DNA of 64,000 bases from Sphingomonadales bacterium. GTDB taxonomy: Bacteria; Pseudomonadota; Alphaproteobacteria; Sphingomonadales; Sphingomonadaceae. A model generated the notes under the pieces. It saw only the letters and a program-made list of their open reading frames with translations, ran no database searches and was not told the DNA's origin. Location: the NCBI GenBank assembly GCA_025351405.1, contig JANXVZ010000006.1, forward strand, positions 110,322-174,321. Reading direction: 5' to 3'. The translations under genes and the position numbers were made by a program. Below, piece after piece: positions 36,088 through 44,212 of this stretch (the first letter of the stretch is position 1; each line of letters starts with the position of its first letter).

Positions 36088-38664
36088 TCAAAACACGCGC
36101 TTCAGACGCACCTGCCACGTCCTCGGCGGGTTCAGATAGGTCGCATTCGCCAGCGAAGACTCCTCGTACACCGTATCGAGACAGTTGTTGCACTCCAGCG
36201 CCAGGGTCCAGTTGTTGTCGTCGGTGCGCATCGCCACACCCGCATTGACCAGCACATAGCCATCGTTCTGGCTGCCGGTGATCTGCTTGCCCGCATAGGG
36301 ATTCGACGGGTAGGTGACGCCGCCCACCGTGATCGGCCCGGTGAACAGCGAATAGTTCGACGTTCCCGTTTCGAAACTCGACCGGTAACTGACATTGACC
36401 GAAGGCGTCAGGATGATGCCCGCCGCCGGGATCTTGAAATCATAGCTGCCGCCCGCCGCTATCGAGATGCGCGGCGTCCGCAACGGCCGCGAAATGCTGC
36501 CATTGGCGCTGATGATGCCGGTGCCGCAATCGGCGGCGTTGGAGGCGCCGTCGGCACCCGCCACCTGGCCGAGCGCGATTTCGGCAAGGCAATCAATCTG
36601 CTGCCGCGCAACCGACTTTACATTGTACTGATTGAAGGTCGCGGCATTGCTGTCGAGGACATATTTGTCCTTCTGGTAGCCGGCGTTGAAAAACAGGCTG
36701 AGGTTGTCGATCGGCAGCGCCGTGACCTCCAGTTCCAGCCCCCGGTTGTGATAATTGGCAAAATTCTGGGTGATGAACGATACCGTTCCGTTGGGCGCCA
36801 CGGCCGCGGACGGGGTCTGCAGATCGGTGGTATCAAGGTAGAATGCCGTCAGGTTGACGCGCAGCCGATGCTCGAAGAATTCCGATTTCAGGCCGATTTC
36901 ATACGACCACGCCTTTTCGGGTCCAAACGGCAGCAGCACGTCGGCGGTATAGCCGCGGGCATTCCAGCCGCCGGATTTGAAGCCTCGCGTTGCGCTGGCG
37001 AACAGCAGCAGGTCGCTGTCCGGCTGGTAATTGACGGCAACGCGCGGTGTCCAAACCTTGGCGCGTTGCGACGTCGGGATGGGCGTGCCGTTCGATGCCA
37101 CCAGGTTCGACTGGTTCAGGCACGACGAGGACAGGCTGCCGGCGCATTCGGCGCGATTGTCGCTGAACCGAACGGACTTTTCCTCATCGGTGTAGCGAAT
37201 CCCGCCGGTGACCTTGACGGTATCGGTGACATGAATATCGCCCTGGAAATAGCCGGCCTTGGCATTGGTGGTGTTGTTCAGGATGCGGTCGGCGAGCAGG
37301 AACGGAAAGCCCGTGCTGCCGGGAATGCCGAACACCGGGCCCAGGTTGAAGATATCGGCGAAGTCGGTCGCGCTCTTTTCGTGGAAATAATAAAACCCGG
37401 TGACATAGTCGAAGCGACCATCGAACAGCGAGCCGTTGAGCTTGATTTCCTGGGTAACCTGGCGATTGGAGCCATTGTTGAGGATGGTGAACCCGCCCAG
37501 TGGATAGCCATGGACCTCCGGAACCGGGGTCGCGAGGCCGGGCAGGCCACGGCCGTCGGCGAAATCGAGCGCGAACTTCTGGGTCAGGTCGACGACGCCG
37601 GTAATGAAGTTGAGCGTTGTATGCTCGCCGATCCGCCATTCGATGTTGGAAGTGTAAAGTTGCAACTCGGCACGGTTGCCCAAGCCGTAACCGGCCTTTT
37701 CGCCGGCAATCGCCAGCGGTGCGTAACTGCTGGTTGCCCGGCTCAGCCCTGTCGACGCAAAGCGACCGTTGCAGTTCGACGGATTGTTGGGATCGCACGT
37801 GAAATTGAGGATGTTCGTCCCCGAATTGCGCATGTAGGCGGCGGAGGCGTTCCAGCTGATAGCGTCGGTGATCTCGAAGCGGGCCGCCAGCCGCACCCCG
37901 GCATTGTCCTGGTTGTTCAGGCGCTCGCCCGTCGTCGTGTCATGCACATATCCGGCATCCTTCTGGTAATAGCCGGACAGCTTGAAGGCGATGCCCGGGG
38001 TCAGCGGCACATCGAGCGAGGCGCGCACCATGCGTTGCTTGTAGGCGCCATAGGATACCTCGCCGAAGCCCGCGACAACATCGCCGGGACGCTTGAGGAC
38101 AACATTGACGGCGCCGCCGGTGGTGTTGCGGCCGAACAAGGTGCCTTGCGGGCCACGCAGGACCTCGACGCGGTCGACATCGAAAAAACTGAGATTGTTG
38201 GCATTCTGGCGCGCCAGATAGACATCGTCGACATAGGTGCCCACCGGCGGATCGAAGGTGGCGATCGATTCGGTGTTGCCGAGGCCGCGGATATAATAGG
38301 CGTTCGCCGATCCAAGCCCGGTGTTGTTGGACCCGAAGAGATTGGGCACATATTGTACAAGCTGGAGCGTCGAGGAGACGTTTTTGGCTTCGAGGCTGCC
38401 GGCACTGAACGCCGTTATGGCAATCGGCACGGTCTGCGCCGATTCGCGGCGGCGCTGGGCGGTGACGATGATGTCCTGAAGCCCCGTGGTGGCATCGGCG
38501 GCCACGCTTGCAGAAACTGGTGCAGCAACCGGTGCCCCAACCGACCCCGCCGGGGTCTGCGCCCCGGCTGCAATTGCCGGCAGCAGCATGGTGCCGAGGA
38601 GCAGCGCCGCACGAGCGCCTGCGCCGCTGGCCTTGCCGGTTGCAGCGTCAAGCGCCCCTGTCAT
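36088..38664 (-). CDS. TonB-dependent receptor
   Basis: The product has about 858 residues. A signal peptide ends near AIAAGAQ. The plug domain begins QDIIVTAQRRRESAQTVPIA and contains EVLRGPQGTLFGRNTTGGAV, and a 22-stranded barrel ends in WQVRLKRVF. Such proteins import siderophores, vitamins or plant and polymer breakdown products with energy from TonB. The plug resembles the Q-R-R-x-E-x-x-Q-x-V-P sphingomonad catabolic type, so the substrate is not necessarily iron. The ATG at 38664 is chosen for its GGGAG site; longer frames extend to 38760. No clear Fur box was seen upstream. Confidence 0.92.
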   Translation of the reverse strand: MTGALDAATGKASGAGARAALLLGTMLLPAIAAGAQTPAGSVGAPVAAPVSASVAADATTGLQDIIVTAQRRRESAQTVPIAITAFSAGSLEAKNVSSTLQLVQYVPNLFGSNNTGLGSANAYYIRGLGNTESIATFDPPVGTYVDDVYLARQNANNLSFFDVDRVEVLRGPQGTLFGRNTTGGAVNVVLKRPGDVVAGFGEVSYGAYKQRMVRASLDVPLTPGIAFKLSGYYQKDAGYVHDTTTGERLNNQDNAGVRLAARFEITDAISWNASAAYMRNSGTNILNFTCDPNNPSNCNGRFASTGLSRATSSYAPLAIAGEKAGYGLGNRAELQLYTSNIEWRIGEHTTLNFITGVVDLTQKFALDFADGRGLPGLATPVPEVHGYPLGGFTILNNGSNRQVTQEIKLNGSLFDGRFDYVTGFYYFHEKSATDFADIFNLGPVFGIPGSTGFPFLLADRILNNTTNAKAGYFQGDIHVTDTVKVTGGIRYTDEEKSVRFSDNRAECAGSLSSSCLNQSNLVASNGTPIPTSQRAKVWTPRVAVNYQPDSDLLLFASATRGFKSGGWNARGYTADVLLPFGPEKAWSYEIGLKSEFFEHRLRVNLTAFYLDTTDLQTPSAAVAPNGTVSFITQNFANYHNRGLELEVTALPIDNLSLFFNAGYQKDKYVLDSNAATFNQYNVKSVARQQIDCLAEIALGQVAGADGASNAADCGTGIISANGSISRPLRTPRISIAAGGSYDFKIPAAGIILTPSVNVSYRSSFETGTSNYSLFTGPITVGGVTYPSNPYAGKQITGSQNDGYVLVNAGVAMRTDDNNWTLALECNNCLDTVYEESSLANATYLNPPRTWQVRLKRVF

Positions 38665-38835
38665 GTTCAGCTCCCGTGCCCTGCGCATTGCTATCAATGT
38701 CGCCGACACTGTTGCAACGAAAATTGCGGTTCGCAACCGGGTTGTCCCGACGCCATTCACGCGGTAGACGCCGTGCGCCGTTCGTGATGATGACAGGGCC
38801 TGCCGTCGATCCGGAATCGCCGGGCCGAGGTGGTG

Positions 38836-39309
38836 TCAGCGCGGTCCGTCGCGTCCTGGCGCGCCGCCGCCAATCGGCCCGCTGCCGGCACCGACAGCGC
38901 CGATGTTGCCAAACAGGTCGTGGAAAAAGCTGTCCTTGCGGCCCAGTGTCGGCGTCTTGTCCTTTTCGGGGTCGATCCGGGCGATTTTTTCCATGCCGCG
39001 GCGTTCAACCTTGGTGACCGTGCCGCCCTTGTCGAAGCTGACGATAAGGATCGACTGGCTCAGCACCTTGGCCTGGGCAAACCCGTACTGGCCGGTATTG
39101 CGCGATACATAATACCATTCGCCGGCATCGAACTGCGCCGCAAAGCTGGGGCGCCCAAGGGTCTTTTCCACCGAATCGCGGTTGTCCACGCCCGGCTGGA
39201 TCGAGGTCAGCAGCGTCTCATCGACGAGATAGCCCTGGTTTTGCTTGATACGCGTGCAACCGCTGGCAGCGATTGCCAGCACGATCAACAACAGGGGCGC
39301 GGTACGCAT
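38836..39309 (-). CDS. bamE: Outer-membrane assembly lipoprotein BamE
   Basis: The 157-residue product begins with a lipoprotein signal peptide with the cysteine at residue 18 (AIAASGCTR). The SmpA/OmlA fold follows (QPGVDNRDSVEKTLGRPSF, WYYVSR). BamE stabilises the BAM complex that inserts beta-barrels. The Gly/Pro-rich C-terminal 40 residues are not conserved. The gene is divergent from the cytochrome chaperone gene; this bamE/chaperone/yceD arrangement is common in sphingomonads. Confidence 0.93.
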   Translation of the reverse strand: MRTAPLLLIVLAIAASGCTRIKQNQGYLVDETLLTSIQPGVDNRDSVEKTLGRPSFAAQFDAGEWYYVSRNTGQYGFAQAKVLSQSILIVSFDKGGTVTKVERRGMEKIARIDPEKDKTPTLGRKDSFFHDLFGNIGAVGAGSGPIGGGAPGRDGPR

Positions 39310-39452
39310 GACTCTCTCCGACCCGCCCAATGGCGGTGACTGAACGCGGTTTGGTGCCACAACCCTGCGGTTTGCGCGCGGCGGCGGTTGCACGGCGTCT
39401 TCACTCGCTCAATATGGACATATCAGGCCTGCGTCAAAGCGGCGTTGTTGCG

Positions 39453-39989
39453 ATGGACCCATTGATGTCGATTTTCTCCGCCCTGCGCCGTTCGAACCGT
39501 TCCGCGCTGCCGGGCCATGCTTTGTACCAAGGCGTCGTTGCCATCGCTCGCCGGCCGGGGTGGTACCTTTCCGGCGAAGTGCCCGATACCATCGATGGCC
39601 GCTTCGACATGGTGGCACTGGTGTTGTCGCTGCTGCTGATCCGCCTCGAGGACGAAGGCAATGATGCCAGCGCCCAGCTGAGCGCCGATGTGACCGAACG
39701 CTTTATCTCCGACATGGACGGAAGCCTGCGCCAGGACGGCATCGGCGACCAGGTTGTCGGCAAGCATGTCGGCCGCATGATGGCGGCGCTTGGCGGCCGG
39801 TTGGGGGCCTATCGCGAGGCGCGTGGTGACGACGCCGCGTTCGCCGAGGCGCTGCGTCGCAACCTGTGGCGCGGGGAAGCGGTTGGCGAGGATGCTGTCG
39901 CCTGGGTAACGGCCGAGGCACGCAAGCTGGCGGGCTGGTTCGACACGCTGGCCCTGGCAAGGATCGCGGCAGGGGAGATCGGCGCATGA
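39453..39989 (+). CDS. Ubiquinol-cytochrome c chaperone family protein
   Basis: The product is about 178 residues if started at MDPLMSIFSALRR. Earlier in-frame ATG codons (39414, 39330) and a later one (39465) are possible. The chaperone domain includes YQGVVAIARRPGWYLSGEVPD, DGRFDMVALVLSLLL and a DLR-like RFISDMDGSLRQDGIGDQVV segment, as in bacterial CBP3-type proteins that assist cytochrome bc1 assembly. Its stop overlaps yceD by four bases. Confidence 0.9.
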   Translation: MDPLMSIFSALRRSNRSALPGHALYQGVVAIARRPGWYLSGEVPDTIDGRFDMVALVLSLLLIRLEDEGNDASAQLSADVTERFISDMDGSLRQDGIGDQVVGKHVGRMMAALGGRLGAYREARGDDAAFAEALRRNLWRGEAVGEDAVAWVTAEARKLAGWFDTLALARIAAGEIGA

Positions 39990-40507
39990 GTGGCAATGAC
40001 CCGCGCAGCGACGCCGGCCCCGAATTTTCGCGCCCGGTCAGCGCCCATGATCTCGGTGCCCAGCGCCGCCAGCAGATGATCGAAGCCGAACCGAACGAGC
40101 GGCAATCGCTCGTCCGCCGCTTCGACCTGCTGACGCTCGACCGGCTGACCGCCGCGCTCGAGCTCAAGCGCGACCCTGCCGGCATCCGCATCACCGGCCA
40201 GGTCCACGCCAGCGGCGCGCAGCCCTGCGTGACGAGCGGCGAGCCGGTGCCCTTCCTGATCACCGAACCGATTGCGCTGCTCCTGGTCGAAACGCCGCCC
40301 GAAGGCAGCGAAATCGAGCTTGCCGACGCCGATCTGGACAGCGAGATCCTCACCGGCGACACCATCGATCTTGGCGAGATTGCCGCGCAAACCTTCGCGC
40401 TGGCGCTGGACCCCTACCCACGGGCGGTCGGCGTCGTGCCCGGGGTCATCAGCGAGGCCGAGGCGAAGATGGCGTCGAACCCGTTTTCGGTGCTCAAGCG
40501 GGACTGA
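39986..40507 (+). CDS. YceD/DUF177 family protein
   Basis: The 173-residue product carries the YceD pattern: GQVHASGAQPCVTSGEPVPF, then DTIDLGEIAAQTFALALDPYPR. YceD is a 23S-rRNA-associated accessory usually next to rpmF and plsX. Here neither follows; instead a minus-strand DUF2779 nuclease gene comes next. The ATG overlaps the chaperone stop by four bases. Function is inferred from family only. Confidence 0.88.
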   Translation: MSGNDPRSDAGPEFSRPVSAHDLGAQRRQQMIEAEPNERQSLVRRFDLLTLDRLTAALELKRDPAGIRITGQVHASGAQPCVTSGEPVPFLITEPIALLLVETPPEGSEIELADADLDSEILTGDTIDLGEIAAQTFALALDPYPRAVGVVPGVISEAEAKMASNPFSVLKRD

Positions 40508-40573
40508 CGCGTCGGCCGCCTGGCACAATCGCCGAATTCGCAGGGCGGGACGAACGGGCACGGGCTGCGGCTA

Positions 40574-40597
40574 GGCGGCTGGGCGGCTAGGCGGCTT
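40574..40597. repeat. 8-base tandem repeat at the DUF2779 stop codon
   Basis: Three copies of GGCGGCT plus one variable base (40574, 40582, 40590), with a degenerate fourth just before. The repeat spans the DUF2779 stop (40587-40589). A period of 8 is not a multiple of 3, so slippage would change the C-terminus. Confidence 0.7.
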
Positions 40598-42074
40598 GGC
40601 AAAGGCGCTTCAGCAGCACGATCATGGCCTCGGTATCGCGCTTGCAATAGGCCAGCAGTGCTGCCGCGATGGCCAACCGCCGCATGTCCGATGGGGTGAG
40701 CGCGATGGCCTCGAGATACGCCTGTTGGGCGCTGCCGCCGTCCTTCACTTCCAGCCCGCCATAGTCGAGCTCGAAAGCAACGGTTGGCAGCACCGCCTTG
40801 ATCGACCAACTGCCACGCTGGTCGCGGTGATAATAGTTGGCACGTGCCACGGGCAGGAGATCGACGAGGCGGGACGCGATATCGCGCAGATCCGCCGCCA
40901 GGTCCGGACAGGCTTCGGCGAGGTCGAGGATGCAGCGCCGCTCGAAACCGGCGTTGTATGCGATCACCGAGCCGGCAGCGCCCCGCCCGCAGCAAAGGAC
41001 CAGCGCTTCGGCGCACGCCCGTCGAGGATCGGCCCCATCGATCCCGAGAAATTCGTGATGCGCCATGGCGCCGTCGGTGGTTTCGATGTGGCAGGAAAAC
41101 TGGAACGGCACCTGCTGGTAAGGCCTGGTCCCGATCCATCGCGGGACCGCAAAGGCGATGGTCTCGAAATCGAGGTACGCCCGCGGGAACGCCCAACCCG
41201 TTGTTGCGGCGACGGCGCCGGCAAGATCGTGGAAGGTTTTACCGGTGACGGTCGCGCGGTGGATGCGATTGTGGATCGGGGAGCCGAGTGCGCCATCCGG
41301 AATATCGCGGAGGTCGTCGATACCCTGCATCGCCCATGTTCGGGCAACCGACTTGCCGGTGTTGGGCAGGAGCGCGACAGGCCACTCCGGCGGGGGCGGT
41401 TCGGTGCTGCCGCAATACGCTGCGAACTCGCATGCGAACGGCGCCGCGCAGTGTTCTCCCCTTGCAATCTGCGGCTCGGTTCCGGCCAGCGTCTGGCGGG
41501 CTGCGGCAACGGTGTTGGCGCGCTCGGCGATGATCGGCGCTGCCGCCGCAAGGAGATCGACATCCTTGAACAGACCGGCATAGTCGCCCGGCCGCTCCAG
41601 CACGAAGCGATTGTCGATATGCCGGATCGCAGCAGTCGTGATGCCGACACCGCACGCCGCCAGCACCCAGACCTGCGTGGCGAGGTCGCCGAGGTGATAA
41701 TCCTTGACGCCCGTCGAACTCTTGACCTCGGCGACACGCCAGCCTCCGCTGCCGTCCGGCTCCAGGATATCGACACGCACGAGCACGCCGTCATGGGAGA
41801 ATGTCGCCTCGAAGATGGCATTCTGATCCCCTAGGCCGAGCAGTTCCCGTGTCCGCGCGATCGCTGCGGCAAGATCGGGCTCGGCCTCGACCATCGTGCC
41901 TGCCGGATACAGCGCGCAGGCCACTGCGCCGGCTTCGTGGCCAGCGGCAAAACGTATTTCGGCCCCGGCGTCGACAAGGGCGAGATCCGGCCCGTGCACC
42001 GACAGCCAGAGCTTTCGCGGGCATTGCTCGAACGCTGTGATCCGCGATTTCGATAGCCCGAACCGGCGCGTCAT
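40587..42074 (-). CDS. DUF2779 protein: predicted Fe-S PD-(D/E)XK nuclease fused to a DEDD exonuclease
   Basis: The 495-residue product starts with a Cas4/RecB-like nuclease part: Cys18 in FEQCPRKLWL, a conserved histidine in AAGHEAGA (His46), then RVDIL (Asp102), AEVK (Glu116, Lys118) and Gln134. Three more cysteines (209, 215, 221 in HCAAPFACEFAAYC) complete a four-cysteine set like the Fe-S site of Cas4 and AddB. The C-terminal half begins AYLDFET (Asp302, Glu304), followed by AYNAGFERR, and resembles RNase H-like DEDD exonucleases. DUF2779 has no established function. An exact GTTC-N7-GTTC LexA-type box lies 34 bases upstream. ssb is the next gene upstream, same strand. Confidence 0.85.
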   Translation of the reverse strand: MTRRFGLSKSRITAFEQCPRKLWLSVHGPDLALVDAGAEIRFAAGHEAGAVACALYPAGTMVEAEPDLAAAIARTRELLGLGDQNAIFEATFSHDGVLVRVDILEPDGSGGWRVAEVKSSTGVKDYHLGDLATQVWVLAACGVGITTAAIRHIDNRFVLERPGDYAGLFKDVDLLAAAAPIIAERANTVAAARQTLAGTEPQIARGEHCAAPFACEFAAYCGSTEPPPPEWPVALLPNTGKSVARTWAMQGIDDLRDIPDGALGSPIHNRIHRATVTGKTFHDLAGAVAATTGWAFPRAYLDFETIAFAVPRWIGTRPYQQVPFQFSCHIETTDGAMAHHEFLGIDGADPRRACAEALVLCCGRGAAGSVIAYNAGFERRCILDLAEACPDLAADLRDIASRLVDLLPVARANYYHRDQRGSWSIKAVLPTVAFELDYGGLEVKDGGSAQQAYLEAIALTPSDMRRLAIAAALLAYCKRDTEAMIVLLKRLCQAA

Positions 42075-42107
42075 TCGGGATCGAGCGCCGTCGGCAAGGG
42101 TCGCCGG

Positions 42108-42122
42108 GAACGGCTCACGAAC
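42108..42122 (-). promoter_or_regulatory. LexA (SOS) box upstream of the DUF2779 gene
   Basis: The plus strand reads GAAC-GGCTCAC-GAAC, which in the gene direction is GTTC-N7-GTTC, the direct repeat bound by alphaproteobacterial LexA. It sits 34 bases before the ATG in the ssb-DUF2779 gap, a good promoter position. By a rough composition estimate about one exact match per 64 kb is expected by chance, so position is the main argument. Confidence 0.65.
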
Positions 42123-42215
42123 GGGGTGGCCGCAGGTGCCGGTCGCCCTCGATCATTGCGGGCGCCGCGATGACATGTTGCAGTCATCGATCGGCCCCCA
42201 TCGCCAGGCGTGATG

Positions 42216-42719
42216 TCAGAACGGAACGTCGTCGTTCAAATCGTCATCGAATGCCGCGGGCTGCTTGGAGCCGCCGCCGTAACCGCCGCCGCCGCCGGCG
42301 GGCGCGCCATAGTCGTCGCCACCGTAACCGCCGCGGTCACCACGGTCACCGCCGCCGCCACCGCCGCTATCCTTGGTATCGAGCAGGGCGAGTTCGCCGC
42401 GGAAACGCGCCAGCACGATTTCCGTCGTGTAGCGGTCGGCGCCTTGCTGGTCCTGCCATTTGCGGGTTTCGATCGAGCCTTCGAGATAGACCTGGCTGCC
42501 CTTGCGCAGGAACTGGCTGGCAACCTTGCCGAGGTTTTCGTTGAAGATGACGACGTTATGCCACTCGGTCTTTTCCTTGCGCTCGCCGGACTGCTTGTCG
42601 CGCCAGGTTTCGGACGTCGCCAGGCTGAATTTCACCACGGAGCCGCCGTTGGAAAAGCTCTTGCTCTCCGGGTCCTTGCCCAACCGCCCCACCAGAATAA
42701 CTTTGTTCACGCCGGCCAT
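42216..42719 (-). CDS. ssb: Single-stranded DNA-binding protein
   Basis: The 167-residue product has an OB fold ([28 protein letters not shown], then [11 protein letters not shown]), a glycine-rich linker and the acidic tail ending DDVPF that recruits repair enzymes. It binds single-stranded DNA in replication and repair. No GTTC-N7-GTTC repeat was found directly upstream; a small stem (42741-42759) is present in the leader. Confidence 0.97.
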   Translation of the reverse strand: MAGVNKVILVGRLGKDPESKSFSNGGSVVKFSLATSETWRDKQSGERKEKTEWHNVVIFNENLGKVASQFLRKGSQVYLEGSIETRKWQDQQGADRYTTEIVLARFRGELALLDTKDSGGGGGGDRGDRGGYGGDDYGAPAGGGGGYGGGSKQPAAFDDDLNDDVPF

Positions 42720-42834
42720 GTTTCGAATTCTCCTGTTTGACCCACACTAGAAGCGTGGGGGCCTGCCCGCAACGCTCATGGCTTGCTCCCGCCCGCGTTT
42801 CACGTCACTTTGCACCGCAACACGCGGGGTGGAC

Positions 42835-43977
42835 ATGACCGGCAGTATCGACGCGCTGGGCGGATTGGTGGACGCCGGAATGGTGGCCAAATCGCTTGGC
42901 CGCAAAACCGGCGGCAACACGCCGGGCGGCGACATCAATGCTGCCGAGGCCGCCGATGCGCAGCATGATTGCGCCAATTGCGGCCAGCATCTCACCGGCA
43001 ATTTCTGCGCCAACTGCGGCCAGCAGGCCCATGTCCATCGCAGCCTTGCCCATGTCGGCGAGGAGTTTTTGCACGGCATCACGCATTTCGACGGCAAGGC
43101 CTGGAAGACCCTGCCGATGCTGGTGTTTCGTCCCGGCCGGCTGACCCGCGATTATATCATGGGCAAGCGGGCCCGTTATATCGCCCCGGTGCCGCTGTTC
43201 CTGCTCGTCGTCTTCCTGATGTTCTTTGTCTTCAGCTTCGTTCATTTCAGCCCCGGCGGCGGTGCCACCGGCAAGGATGGCCTGCAGCTGACCCAGGCCG
43301 CGGCCATCAAGGAACTGCCCAAGATCAATGCCGAACTGGCTGAACTCGACCGCAAGATCGCCGCCACCGGGCCGACCGCAGCGCCCGGCGAACTCGCTGG
43401 CCTCAAGGGGGCACGCATCGGCGTCGCGGCGGCACGCGGTCAGGTAAAGGCTCGCGCCGAAGGCAAGTCGAGCGTCGACAGCGACCTGCTGGGCGAAATC
43501 GCCGACATCGTCAAAGACAAGGACTTCATCGTCGTCCAGGGTGCCGATGGCCTCAATGCCCGTGCCCATGAAGTGCTGAAGAACCCCGAGCTGGCGCTCT
43601 ACAAGATTCAGGGAAAAGTCTATAAATTCAGCTTCCTGCTGGTGCCGCTGTCGCTGCCCTGGCTGTGGCTGATGTTTGCCTTCCGGCGCAATGTCCGCAT
43701 GTACGATCATGCCGTGTTCGCGCTTTATTCGATCAGTTTCATGTCGCTGCTGTTCATCATCGGCAGCATCGGCCTCGTCATCGGCGTCACCAACGGCCTG
43801 TTCTGGAGCGTGCTGATCTGGGTTGCACCATTGGCCCATATGTTCGCCCAGCTGAAGGGTACCTATGCACTGGGCAAGTTCGGCGCGGCGTGGCGCACCG
43901 CCGGGCTGGCGTTGGCATCGCTGGTGTCGCTGACGCTGTACCTGGCGTTGATGATCATCATCGGGCTGCTCGATTAG
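42835..43977 (+). CDS. DUF3667 zinc-ribbon membrane protein
   Basis: The 380-residue product begins with about 40 variable residues, then a zinc ribbon with two CxxC pairs (CANCGQHLTGNFCANCGQ). DUF3667 follows, starting near SLAHVGEEFLHGITHFDGKAWKTL, with several membrane helices (one near VPLFLLVVFLMFF, and about four in the C-terminal third). A charged cytoplasmic or periplasmic helix-rich loop separates them. Function is unknown. The start at 42835 is chosen over an upstream in-frame start at 42778, which adds non-conserved residues. Confidence 0.85.
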   Translation: MTGSIDALGGLVDAGMVAKSLGRKTGGNTPGGDINAAEAADAQHDCANCGQHLTGNFCANCGQQAHVHRSLAHVGEEFLHGITHFDGKAWKTLPMLVFRPGRLTRDYIMGKRARYIAPVPLFLLVVFLMFFVFSFVHFSPGGGATGKDGLQLTQAAAIKELPKINAELAELDRKIAATGPTAAPGELAGLKGARIGVAAARGQVKARAEGKSSVDSDLLGEIADIVKDKDFIVVQGADGLNARAHEVLKNPELALYKIQGKVYKFSFLLVPLSLPWLWLMFAFRRNVRMYDHAVFALYSISFMSLLFIIGSIGLVIGVTNGLFWSVLIWVAPLAHMFAQLKGTYALGKFGAAWRTAGLALASLVSLTLYLALMIIIGLLD

Positions 43978-44013
43978 CGTGGCGTGATTCCTGGCGGCCC
44001 GCTGTTGGAAATA

Positions 44014-44088
44014 CTGACCTTTCGAGCCCTTTGTTTTCCTTGTATATTTGCTCGGAAGGTCAGCCCCGGGAGGCGTTTTCCTGACCTT
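44014..44088. repeat. Three copies of CTGACCTT in mixed orientation between convergent genes
   Basis: CTGACCTT occurs at 44014-44021 and 44081-44088 and as its reverse complement AAGGTCAG at 44056-44063. The middle copy can pair with either flank, giving two alternative stems. The rest of the 235-base gap (43978-44212) holds no gene I can support. Confidence 0.6.
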
Positions 44089-44212
44089 TCAAATCCAACA
44101 GGATTTTCGTGCCTTGGCGCGTCCGATCCTGTCGCGATGAGAAAGAGCGAACCTGCTTCGGCAATAACCGTTTCGCTGCATGTAGGACAGCGGTGGCCCG
44201 GATCCCGGCAGG

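Noticed and set aside
36748..38787. A 679-codon plus-strand frame opposite the TonB receptor
   Set aside because: Antisense to a clear TonB-dependent receptor; low-complexity, arginine-rich product without motifs.
42168..42189. Short dyad CGATGAC/GTCATCG after ssb
   Set aside because: Seven-base arms with no T-run and no known regulator match; too weak to call a terminator or operator.
42741..42759. Small stem in the ssb leader
   Set aside because: One mismatch and no conservation evidence; not a LexA repeat, so not called as regulatory.
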